From NCBI GenBank assembly GCA_905331475.1, contig CAJNYU010003169.1:1-64000 (forward strand): a DNA stretch of 64,000 nucleotides, read 5' to 3'. Positions within the stretch are counted from its first letter, which is position 1. Each line of letters starts with the position of its first letter. The notes beneath the pieces are model-generated. The model did no database searches. It saw only the letters and a list, made by a program, of their open reading frames with translations, and had not been told where the DNA came from. This stretch comes from Rotaria socialis (taxonomy: Eukaryota > Rotifera > Eurotatoria > Philodinida > Philodinidae). Both the position numbers and the translations under genes were made by a program. This document shows, piece after piece, positions 1-11,517 of the stretch.

Positions 1-1190
1 TATTAAAAGAATCAAATTAAATATTAAAAACTCTCTCGGACTAAGCAATATATTACTTATGAAACTGTCAATGAGATTTTTAGTAATTGAATCTAAATAA
101 AAGGTCATCCAACAATCCACATCCAGCTATACACAATAGCTAATACGTTGGATACATTTATCACTACAGAAAGACATGGAAAATAGCATTGCTGAATTCT
201 TACGCTGAAACTTGTGTGATTGTTCATTATTTATTAAACATGGTCACCCATTTCAGTAGAGGATTAGCGACGCTTACGTCGCGTTACTTGTATTTTCAAA
301 GAAAATGGTGAGTGTAAGTTTAAAAGTGAGATTTTTACGGCTCCCCACCCCTGCCCACTACAGACATTAATGAGGTTAAAATTATGCTAATTAGGAGCTA
401 CACTAATTAAGCTGCTATTTCTTCTTTTTTTGATTACAGACTATACGAATAAAGCAAGAGCTGTCCATTATATACCTTAGCAACTAGTCTGCCATTATTA
501 AGCATACCAGCTAACAATTAACCCTTCATTACAGTCATCAGCAAATCTGCAATGATATGATTATAGATTTTGGAAATTAAAGTAAATTTTTGATTTGAGT
601 TATTTGGAATTACTTTTTTCAGTCTAAGGGATATTTGTGAGTTCTACATTTTAGCCCCGAAAAAGCTGCGCTAACAAGCTGTTTTTAATTTAATTTCTAA
701 ATTATTGTTTAAACGAAATTTCAGATTTTTTTGATTCATTGGTTAATTTTTATATTTATGTTTTCACATTTTATTTTAAATTAATTTTTTTATATTTCAC
801 TTTTGAAATTAACTTTTTGAAATGTTAATTTTCTTCATATTTATTTTTTAAGATGAATTTTTTCTGATTTCTTTTCTGTCCTACGTGAAATAAATTAAAT
901 AAATTCAGAGATTATTTTTAAATTTAAAATAAATATTGCCGAAACCAAAGCTCGAGCAGTGCCGATTAGCTGCGTCTTTTCTTTTGCGAAATTTAAAAGG
1001 ATTTTATTTGAATACAAATAATTCAGTACAAATGAGATAACAATCCTCAAATTGTCAAAATATTTAAAAAAGAAAAACTTTCCAAATTGAAAAACAAATA
1101 GGATTATTTCTTTTTTTTTTGTTAAAACTATCATTGAAAAATACAAAAAGAAAGTCTAATTTAATGTCGAGAAAATGCGCCGTCATTGTC
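1..1190. other. AT-rich non-coding stretch
   Basis: No supported gene. Both strands are interrupted by frequent stops, and short open frames have no family signal or splice context. A small hairpin (GCGACG/CGTCGC around 267-283) is the only ordered sequence noticed. The right part is the presumed 3' flank of the leftward CCSAP-like gene. Confidence 0.5.
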
Positions 1191-2058
1191 TTAGTTGAAG
1201 GGTGGTCGATAATTATCTCGATATTCAGTTGAAGCACGTGCTGCACGATCATGTAATTCTTGTGCACGAGCTCTTCGTTCTTCCATTTCACGAAAATACA
1301 TTTTTGCTTGTAGACGAAGACGTCGTTCACGAAGTACTTCTGATAAACGTTCTTCTTCATGTTCATGATGTTTCAATTGCTAGAATAAAGAAATAACAAC
1401 AACAAATAACTAATTATTACAAAAGCTAATCGTATTGATCATACATGAATAGCTAAAGAATTGAATGTTCGTTTTTCTCCATGATGTTTATCATCGTAAC
1501 GTCCACCATAGTTAGCAAATGGTGGACGAGTTTCTGAACTTTCATGACCATATGCTAAATTGCATAAAGCATACGGTGTTTTGATAGCTAAAAATTAGTA
1601 TGTATTAGAATTTTGAACTTTGAATAAATATCTATATTCGTACCGTATTTGCTTTTTTTCTTAATAAAATTATTCCAATTACAGTTATCTGATACTGGTT
1701 GTTCTCGTATAGTTTTTGGTCGACTTAATCGTTCTAAATCAGCAGCTGACGGTCGTGCTCGAGATTTCTTTTTGATTCCTGTTGATGGCCGTGGCTCAGA
1801 TGATCGAGATCGAGCTGGTGGTTGACGACTGTACGAAGAATGTGGTCGATCAGATCTTCCTTGTCGTCGTTCATCTTCTGTAAGACAAGCTGCACAAGGA
1901 AGAAATTCACGACTTTCTTGTAAATGTGAAAGTGATTGTGCACTCTTAACACGAAATATGTGTGGTTCTTCGAAAACAAGACGAGGTCGAACGGATGGAC
2001 GCTTTTTCGGTTGAGCCTTGTTTTTCGGTACAATCTGTTTTGATTGTTTTGTTGACAT
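1191..2058 (-). CDS. CCSAP-like centriole/cilia/spindle-associated protein
   Basis: Three exons, complement(join(1191..1379,1445..1587,1644..2058)), 248 aa; both introns are GT-AG (65 and 56 bp) and the phases close. Residues 1-140 are basic, rich in Ser/Arg/Pro and probably disordered. Residues ~155-175 hold PPFANYGGRYDDKHHGEKRT, followed by a long charged Arg/Glu/Ala helix to the C-terminus. A short PFxxYG block, then KR(T)xN, then a basic coiled helix is the layout I recall for the conserved C-terminal half of CCSAP, a microtubule-binding protein of centrioles, cilia and spindles. The N-terminal half does not look like the vertebrate protein. The start is the second of two close in-frame ATGs (2058 versus 2064); the choice is arbitrary. 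Alternative: an unrelated basic coiled-coil cytoskeletal protein. Confidence 0.5.
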
Positions 2059-2064
2059 GATCAC

Positions 2065-3208
2065 TAAAAATAGTATGATTAAAAAGCATGTTAAATGGTT
2101 AAATAAACCTATTGATAAAATACATCAAGAGCATCGATAAAAAACACAAGTAGAAAAAAAGAAAAAATTGAAACCTTTCATTTTCTGCTCATAAAACATC
2201 GGTGCGTTTCCGACAGCAACCAAGAGAAAAAAAAGCTCAGCTCGCAAATAGATGTCGCTAGTTAATATAGCTAATTTGCAAGACAGCTGATTTGAATGGG
2301 AATGCATTTAATGCAATATCTAAAAATATAGCAATTTATATCTAAATTATATCAATAGTGCCTAACTTAATACAGTAGTATCTATTCTGGCGAAATGATA
2401 CCTTTAAAAAAATTATTTAATCCAATTTTGTAATTTAACATCTTTTAAATCAATTAAATATCTGAATTAAAAAATGTTCTGTCTTTTAATTCAATATATT
2501 ATCACTCTTAACAAATGACTATCAATGAATTTATCGATTTATACAATTAATTTGAACGTAATCTATAATTGATAAATACTTATAAATTAATTGAAAGAGT
2601 ATATCTGAGCTGGGAATGACGATAAGTGATAAGAAAAAAGATAGTTTAAAAAAGATCTTGGGTGGGGTATAGGTGTAAAGAGAAATAAGAACACCCATAC
2701 CAGCACCCACGCCCTTGAATTTTATATTCGATCCATGTATTCGATTAGGATCTGAGAGTCCCGTATGAGATTAGGACAAATATATTTTGATTTTCTTTGA
2801 AAAGAACTGCACGTTGAAAGTGTATTATTTTCATATGTGATCTTTGACTTTATAAATAAAAGTTTTTTTTATCTCTGATTTTTCAAAGAAATAAATTGTC
2901 TTTCATAGAATCTATTCAAAATCATTTGGTCCAGTTGTTGTTGATCTAATGAAGCGATTGAATACGGTCACTACTTCATTTCGAACGATTTACACATGCA
3001 AAGATACCTTCCATCCTGTTAAAAATTAATTTCAACATATATGATAACGGTTGTCAACCTGGCGACTTATTTAATAAAGTAAAAGAATTTTTGTTTGCCT
3101 ATAATATTTCATAAAGTGTTCTATTTGTCATATAGAAAGTGACACCGCGCGACTTCAGAATGTTAAGAAAAGCGAAAATAACTAACAAAAACAATTCACT
3201 AGAATTAA
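2065..3208. other. Intergenic, with a GGGTGT-type hairpin
   Basis: No gene supported. Contains an imperfect foldback, GGGTGGGGTATAGGTGT at 2660-2676 facing ACACCCATACCAGCACCC at 2691-2708, with a 14-base purine-rich loop. It is one of five similar hairpins in the window. Confidence 0.6.
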
Positions 3209-4141
3209 TTATAGTTTTTCTTTCAGTCTTTGCCATGTTGTTGATCCTAATGCTTTAGCAAAATGATCGTCAACAACTGATTCAGTTAATTGATGATTAA
3301 TCGATGATATTCTATCGTCATTTGATAATGCATTTTGTGATGGTCGAAATTTAGCAAGAGAACGAGCGAAGTGTTCTTCAATTGAGTCAACTAAAACAGA
3401 ACATTGAAAATCAATAATTGAAAAACAACAAAAAAAAAATGGATTTCTAATGAAATAAAACAAACCTGGTGTTCGTTCAATCGGTGAACTATTGGATGAT
3501 GAATCATCAGGAGTTAAACACCGGCCAGTAAATTTATTGTAATTATTTTCTAAAGATTTTCTAAAATGTTCGTCTATTATCATATCTGTTTGTTTTGGTT
3601 GATCTAGAATTAAAGAAAAAGAAAAGAATGTCGAGATGTTTTTGCAACGGTAAACATGGCATACCTTCGACTACGCCATAACTACGTAGGTGATGTTGTT
3701 GTTGTTCAACTAATGTTCGATAATTATCAAGATACTGTTGTGCAATCATAGAATCATAAGCTGATGGATGAAAATATTTTTGTTTCATCACATCAGTTGG
3801 ATTCACTAATAAATAAGCATACTGTTGTCGTAATAATTCGACGTGTGGCGATGATGGTGGGGTTGGTGCGATGGGTGGAGCTGGAATGTAGATTTGAAGT
3901 GGATCTTCTTTTATATAGGCTCTGAAAAGATGAAATTCAAATATAGAGTTTTTATTTCCTATGAGAATAAAAGTTTACTATTTAAAACTTACTGTTTTGC
4001 TATTGTCGGTTGATATTCATTTTGTTCATTATTTGACGTCAAGTTATCGATCATGTAGGCACGACGTTTTTTCAAAGGAAGATTTTTTGATATCTGGTTT
4101 TGATTGCACATTAAATTGTTATTAATAGAATTTCCGTTCAT
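3209..4141 (-). CDS. VGLL4: Vestigial-like 4 (VGLL4) TEAD cofactor with three TDU motifs
   Basis: Four exons, complement(join(3209..3390,3466..3603,3665..3921,3993..4141)), 241 aa, all introns GT-AG. VGLL4 proteins bind TEAD transcription factors through short TDU motifs and oppose YAP/Yorkie in the nucleus. Three TDU-like motifs are visible: IDEHFRKSL (145-153), IEEHFARSL (185-193) and VDDHFAKAL (221-229); the last continues as GSTTWQRLK, like the vertebrate second TDU. Residues 24-30 (LKKRRAY) could be a nuclear localisation signal. A proline stretch (61-75) and glutamine-rich segments lie between. The start is the first ATG of the 5' exon. Vertebrate VGLL4 is slightly longer and has two TDUs, so the extra motif is notable. 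Family identity is secure; strict orthology is inferred. Confidence 0.87.
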
Positions 4142-4400
4142 GATATAAACGTGTCGTTATTTATTTTTTTCTAGAATGACAAGAAAAATATATAAACGAT
4201 TTCAATTTTCTAAGAAAAATTTTCTCCCTGTCTTTCGTTCATTTAGAAGAAAAAGAAAAAACATAACGAACATACTGTGAGAGAGATACGCAGATTGCAT
4301 AGAAATAATTCTCATTCCTAACATAATTTAGCTCGACAAACAGATGTACATGAATATTATTCGTTCTCCTTTTGCCTTGGGAAACAGTTGATATACATAC

Positions 4401-4455
<55 letters not shown>

Positions 4456-5914
4456 CAAACACGAAATAGCGATTGAGTGTCAAACGTCACTTTCTTCACA
4501 CTGCCCCGTACGTACATTTTAATAACTAAATGACATTATAAGCAAAGAATTTGATCAAAAAAAAATCGTACGATATAAATAAGTAAATTGAAGCTGTTTT
4601 AATGTTTTTTTTTGTTTCTATTATTGCCCACGGTTTGTCCTCTTTCATCTCCTTTCATCGTTCTTTTTCGTTAGGTTTTTTAGTCGACAGCATCATCATT
4701 ATCCGGGACAAGTATTCTTTTGCTTTCTCTCGACTCTTTTTTTTTACTTCATATTTTGGAAGAAAACGTACACGCAGCGATGCCATGGTACAACACTGAA
4801 AAAAAAACATATGTCTATAACACAAAAAAGTCAGCATACGAAAAACGAAACTCAGCATGAGTGATGCCATCGGAAGGTAATAGCAGCAGACATCTACATA
4901 AAGCACTGAGAATCAAAATTGCAACGAAAGAAAAGTACATATTGACTATTCGGCAAAGTAATTAATGAAGCCAAAAGTATTTTCAATAGATCGTATATAA
5001 TGATGAAAAAACTCTATTCTGACCCTAGGATTTTGTTGTTGGTTGAAGCGAACATTTAATCGACATGAAAAAGTAGAATGATTAGCTACCACTATTTTGC
5101 TTCTCGATTGTTTGTCACTTGATAGTTCGGTTTCAATTTTGATGCAAATTATGTTACGCATACCAATCAAAAGATTGATATGAGACAGAAGAAAAAGAGA
5201 AAACAACAACAACACCAACACATGAAATAGTTTGGAAACTGATACTTGTTTAATCATTGGTATGTCTATCATTGAAATTTTCAAATAAAGAAATCATTGA
5301 TAAACTTTTACCAATGGTATGTGTTAATTACACTAAATAAAAAAATATATAAATAGCTACGTAGGAAATAGTTTGTCAGCATAAAAGAAATATTTGATTT
5401 ATTAGATAGCAAAATCAGTGTGTGAGGTATGTTCATTACGAGTAAATATGAAAGCATGCGTGATCGAACAAGTATGGAATGTGAAGAAAAAACGGGAAAA
5501 AAAGAGAAATATTCTAAAAATGTAATGGCAAAATATAAGTCAATAATTAGGGCAGCAATTCGTATATACGCAAATAGTCTATTGATATTGGCAAATAGTT
5601 TTGATCGAACGACGATTAACATGTCATTACATTCAACCACACAGACGAATTAAATATCAATAAAAGTAGAGTAACATCGACGAAGATAGAGAATGACAAA
5701 CAGCAACAACAACAAGAGAAGTCAAAACATCATTTTTCTTGAATCAACTTCAAGTGAACTGTAATAAAAAAAAGAAACATCTAGGTAAAATTGCGAAATA
5801 CAAAATACAAAAAAAATTTTTAACCTGAGTGGTATTGCACCATCCTCATACTCTCCTCCCTATTCAAAAGATGAATAAGCAGTAATTGTTTTAAAATGAA
5901 AGTAAAAATAGCCT
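4142..5914. other. Intergenic, no gene seen
   Basis: AT-rich. Short open frames here lack splice context or family signal. Contains the TA/GA microsatellite listed separately and is the presumed divergent or 5' flank of the VGLL4-like gene. Confidence 0.5.
4404..4454. repeat. Compound (TA)n(GA)n microsatellite
   Basis: About 14 TA units run directly into about 12 AG units, roughly 260 bp upstream of the VGLL4-like start codon on the gene's 5' side. Read directly from the sequence. Confidence 0.97.
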
Positions 5915-8204
5915 TTAACTAACCAAATACTTCATCATATTCTCCATTTGAGCAACTGGAAACGGTATTTTTGCTTTTCTTAATCCATCTCGAAATTCAT
6001 CATAAGTAATTGTTGTACTTATTGTAATCATTTCTTCATCTTCAATGAATAATTTTGCTACATTCATTTGATGTTCATGGCAATATTTATGAATTGTATT
6101 AACTAAATTATTTGCAAATTGTTCTACGGTTTGCCTTACTGGTCCAACGTAGCACGTAAATTTTGGATGATTGGCAAAAAATCCGTGGATATCAGCCATT
6201 TGTTTTAACGTTAACGTTAAACCCTATAGATATGTATATACGTATAGATAATATTAGATTCATAACAAAAGCCTACAGTTAAATCAAGTTCTTCTAATAT
6301 AATATTTTCAATTTTTCCCAATGATTCAAGCATAATCATAGCACAACGTGCATCGAGATGATTTTTTCCGATCTAAACAAAATCGTAATAAATAGCAATG
6401 ATACAACAAAGGAAAAAAAATGCTTTTCATTACTTGAAATTGTTTCAATGCTTGACTCGTTGCAACAGCAACAAGTAATTTGTAAACTGAAGATTCGCTT
6501 CCGACAAGTAAAATCGATGGATCTTCTTTTATTTGTGTAGTATATCGACTAGATATTTGATTCTCAGATAAATTCAAAAAATTTAATATCATATTTCGTG
6601 ATAATGAACTTGTTAGTTTATCTAATGAATCATTTCCAAAACTATTATTTGATAAATCAAGTGAAAGTAGTTTATTATTGTCGCCAATTGCTTCAGCTAT
6701 AGCGAGAGTGCCCGATAAACGAATACTACACCAACTAATATCAAGGTTGAGTAAAATATTATTGTCGCCTGATAAAGAAAAAATTTTAAATATCAATTGT
6801 TTTCGCATGGGAGAAAAACAACAGATTTATTTACGTAGCCATTTAGCAACATATTTTCCACCGTCTTCGCCTAATATATTATGGCTTAAATTCAGATCTT
6901 TAAGGTTCGGATGATCCTATTTATATTTATTAAAATAATTTCTCTTTTTTTGATCTGTGAGGAGTTTATCACTTGCCTCGATTTTCGATAGAAATATATT
7001 AATATCATTCGCTGTTAGTCCATTACCTATATGAAATGCAAATATAAGAATAGAACGTTTCAATTAATCACACAAACCGGCGATATTCAAACTTCTTAAA
7101 CTAACGTTGGCAGCACTAACTTTTGCTAATTTACGAATACCTTTTGTACCAAGATTGTTGTAAGATAAATTCTACGATTGAAAAATCATTCGCATGAGAC
7201 AATATTGAAAATAGAATACCTACATATTCCTCAATATAAGAATTTTCCTGAAGAATTTGATAGATATGCGACATGCCATTATTACCAATATCGTTTCCGG
7301 ATAGATTAAGTGTGGTAACAAATGTGTTACGCTAAATATTCATTACAAGAAATTCGAAACATTTTTACAAAAAAACCAAAAAGAACTTACAACAAGAGCT
7401 ACGGCTAAAGCTGCTGATCCTTTTGGTCCAAGACCATAATTTTCTAAATTAATTTTTGTTGTATGTAAAGATCGTATAACCATTGAACACGGACAAATAT
7501 TTAATCGTTTACATGTTTCTTCGTAGATCTGTAAACTTGATTTATCTATCGATGCAATACTTTCTACAAATGCAAAAATCACGAAAATTATTATTCCATC
7601 GCAACAAAAATTACCTCTATCAAAGTCAGTATTTAATCCATCGTCCCATTTGTCATTATCAAGTTGAACTGCAGGTGTTGATAATGTGTTTTTACTCTGC
7701 CGAGAAGTTGTTCGATCTTTGGGATCATTTGTATTAGCTTCGGCTTCGGCTTCGGTTGGATTTGTTATTGTATGTAGTTTTACTGAGTTCATACGAGCAT
7801 GAGGCGATTGTCGACGACCTTGTGATGTTGTTTGTGCTAACACGGTATACTCATTTTCAATGATAGTTGCTTTACGTGACTCAATAATACGTTCTATCGC
7901 TAGATCACGTTTAAGATTAGTAGCACTGAAATCATATAGACGGGGTCGGGATGGTATCAAACGAGCAGCTGTACTACTTCCACGTAATTTTGAATCTGTA
8001 GATTTATTGGTTTGTGGTCTAGTAGACGTTTCTCTAATATTTTCATCCACATTGGTGTTAAGATTGATTTCTTCATCTTGCAAATAGCCTTCATCGCCAA
8101 GTTCCGATTGGGCGTCTTCAAGAATATCATTTAAACCCTATTTGTACAAAAACAATATGTCAACTAATTAATATTTTTCCTTGTGTTACCTCATTTGAAA
8201 GCAT
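5915..8204 (-). CDS. LRRC74: LRRC74-like leucine-rich repeat protein
   Basis: Ten exons, complement(join(5915..6223,6277..6372,6434..6768,6835..6916,6977..7026,7078..7171,7224..7331,7391..7563,7615..8137,8190..8204)), 594 aa. The first exon encodes only MLSNE. Residues 1-180 are charged and low-complexity. From about residue 205 ribonuclease-inhibitor-type LRRs run in series (INLENYGLGPKGSAALAVAL, LNLSYNNLG, LNLSHNILGEDG, LDISWCSI, LDLSNNSFGN). The last ~100 residues are an EF-hand-like helical tail ending TITYDEFRDGLRKAKIPF. LRRs followed by this tail is the plan I know for LRRC74A/B, whose biochemical function is poorly defined. One intron (6917-6976) has a GC donor (GAG|GCAAGT); using it keeps the frame. 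A or B subtype cannot be assigned. Confidence 0.85.
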
Positions 8205-11200
8205 TTTTCAAGTTTTTTTTATTTCAATTTTTTATTTTTTTTCAATTATATAAAAAACATCAACATTTATTGTGCGTACTGCATCCATAGAAATTATTAT
8301 TAATAGCCCGAAGGTTCATAGAAAGGACAAGTATCGTAAAACATAGTCGTTTCGATTAAGCATGGCCGTTTTGTTTTTATCAACAGTAGTAAATCGATTT
8401 TTTTTCTTCCTCTAAAAACTGATGATACGATTCAATGAACTCATTAACACATTTAAGTGAAATCGAGATAAGCATAATTGCTTAAATGCATTTTCAAATT
8501 TTAGAATAGGCGGCGGAACCACTGGGGCACAAGATGCTTGAAGTTCATTTGATTTCTTAACAAGTTTTCAAGATTTGCACTATTCTTTGATCATAGAAAT
8601 GATACAAATTCGTTTAAATAGTCTTTTTTATTGGCACCTGTGTAGAAAGAGCGAACCGAGAAAATTATTTTTTTGGTATTTTCTAATCATGTTTGTTTTA
8701 TGTTGACCACTTTGATGAAATTCGGCAACAAAAAGAAATTATGATTCCCACCGGGCTCAACAAAGCTCAATCGCCTCTGATCCAAGCGATCGAGTCACTT
8801 GAACATAATTCCATCTCTTTGCATTTATTCAAACGTAACTGACGAGCTGGTTTCCATACTTATTCAAGATGTTTTTAAGATCAATAATAATAATAAAATA
8901 TTATTTTCTTTGTGTGTTAGAACAATACCAGCCACCGTATGATAAAATCATTATTAGACGAAACCATCCTAAACAAAGTGTTAGTCATAGTCATAGAGAA
9001 GTATCAAACGCAAATACCACTCAAATCAGAAATAACAATCTTTGTTCTATAAAAATATTTTCAATGGTAGAAGATGAGAGACTTATAATTCGATATACAG
9101 ACTCTTGTTGAATACATTTACTCCGTAGCATAATCGGCTGATGCTCATGTACCTTTACGTAATATCGATTCGACAGCTGTTTCTAGTCACTGTAATATTA
9201 GAATCACATGTTAGTAGTTATTATTTTCTAAAACCTATACAAGACCACCATGATCATATTGTCACTAATTGGAAGCTGCAGTATCTGACATTATAACTAT
9301 AATATGTTTCGTGTATACTATTTGACAGATGTCTATCAATATCTATTCACTAGAAATAGTCAACAACAGCAGTTTGTCTGATATTTAAAAAAAAAGGAAA
9401 TACGATTTTTTGTGTCCGGGTCCAACTTTTACACATTTCGAAAATCTGTTAATGAAAATCGAACAAATCGGTCATTGCACATCATATTATTTGGTTCATA
9501 TGACTTATAATAGAGTTAATAGAGATCATCTTTCTATGGCATGATCCAGTCTTGTGTTCCACTATTCTGTCATATTATCTGATAAAGCTAATTGAATGAA
9601 GACGTTGCTTGTTCTTTTTGTATTAATTTATACTTTATTGTATTATTCAATAAGACAATATGAACTCGATTACCCGACTATCAATACTATTTTCATAGAT
9701 AACGTACACTTTAAATCGTTTGTAAGTTGACAATTATACAAATATAGAATCAAAAATGAAGCTCATTAGCAATGTCAAGTGAAAAACTTGTAGACATAGA
9801 ACTTCTTAATATCTATTCATCATATTTCATAATAACAGAGACACGCAAATCAACAGTTAGATTATCGAAGAAATCACTTAACCTTGATCATCATAAGTAG
9901 TTCAATCAAATGCATTTTTCATATGACTGCAAGGCAGTAAAAGTCATTCCGTAATTTCAGTTCAATGTTTTGCAATACAAAAATTAATCGAATCCTCTTC
10001 CTTGTCTTTTCCACCCTAGATTTTATGGTAGCCGTTGTTCAAAGTTTGTTTTTGCTTTTCAATATTTTTTCCTTCAAATCATTAAAGATTCTTAGTATTA
10101 GATCCATTAATTTTCTTCTCGTTAGCCTAAGGCCAAACACAAACAGTAACAACAATAAACCGCTAACGTTTTATTACTTTTCCTGTTCCAACCAAAGAAA
10201 GTGTCTATGCATTTAAGCTGTTTTTAAACACTCAATATACTCCAATAATGAGAAATAGATTTGATGAGACTAGAACGATGTCGTCTATTATGTCATCTAG
10301 ATAGAACCAAGGACAATCAATTTTTTATTGGTAATCAAAACATTCTCAGATAAGCTCAAGAAAAACGACCGATGATAACTGATGTTTAAGTTATAATTAA
10401 TGGGTTTTCTTTATTTAAAAGGTCGAGTTGATGTCACTCAAAAATAAATTAGACCGATGAAAACTTCGTATACAAAATTAAAATATTATTATCGTTGAAT
10501 TTCTTATGCAATCAAAAGAAAATGTGAGTTATCTTTTATATTCTTGACTCATATTAATGCAAATTAATATGATCCGTGCGTTTACAATAACTAAATATGT
10601 TTAAAGATCAATAACACTATCATGTTGATTTTATAATAGACAAACACTTGATTAGTCATGAGCAGTCTTCGAATCGTTCGTCGTATTTCATTTTGATTTT
10701 TTACATATATATATATATATCATTGCTTAGATAAATAAATGTGAAATCATTCAAGAGTATTAAAATAGATTGTGAAGATCGTCTTAATCAACAAGGAAGA
10801 TGTTGATGAATAAATAATTCGATTCCTAATTATTATGCATGCCGCGCTGCTGCTGCTATCAGATCAGAAATAGAGAAAAAAAGAAACATTTCTCGTTATG
10901 CTAAGAGGCTGATCTAATAGTAGATAGATTAGATCGAGTACAGTGAGTGAATGAATAGATGATGACGATGATGATCATCATCATCATGATCATTCTCATC
11001 GTTGTTCTCTTACGCGAATAGCCACAAAGTAACCACAACATTCGCACAGAATATCTTTTTCAGATGACGAGAATGAAGGACTAGCAATAAGAAGGAGAAG
11101 AAGAAGAAAAAGAATCTAAAAAAGAGAAATTTGACAAATACAACAAGTCGAGTGCTAATCATCGTCAAAAACAAGCAATAGAGAAAAGATAGAAGAAAAA

Positions 11201-11517
11201 GAAAAAGAACTAGAGAATTCTCCTTGTAATATCTTATCTTTGCGGACTGAGTGTTTGTGTAGTTACTTGTCAATCAGCACGACATCAGTCTTCTTGTCTA
11301 GTAAACTGACCGTGAAATAGTATCCATACACAGATAGCCTAGATACACGAAAATAAGTTTTACGAGAATAGGTGACGACAGTATTTCGTAAAAGAAAAAT
11401 TGTGAAAGAGAAATATGGGCATGTCAACAACTGTTTAGAGACACGTTGCAGTGTCACTAAAGGAAATAGAAATAACGACGATAAATCGGTTGTTTGCGTT
11501 TATCACCTACGTATAAG
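8205..11517. other. 3.3 kb intergenic region
   Basis: No gene supported; short open frames near 8.9 and 10.0 kb have no context. At 8505-8520 there is AATAGGCGGCGGAACC, the same terminal motif as the hAT-like element at 33.9-34.5 kb, so a solo or decayed copy may lie here. A GAT/ATC-repeat palindrome lies near 10970-10990. The right end is the 5' flank of the stomatin gene. Confidence 0.5.

Noticed and set aside
7343-7390. Read-through C-terminus of the first large LRRC74 frame
   Set aside because: The frame runs into an intron; the GT at 7389-7390 and acceptor at 7332 give a continuous LRR.
10966-10996. GATGATGATCATCATC palindrome
   Set aside because: Explained by a trinucleotide microsatellite meeting its complement; no wider structure.
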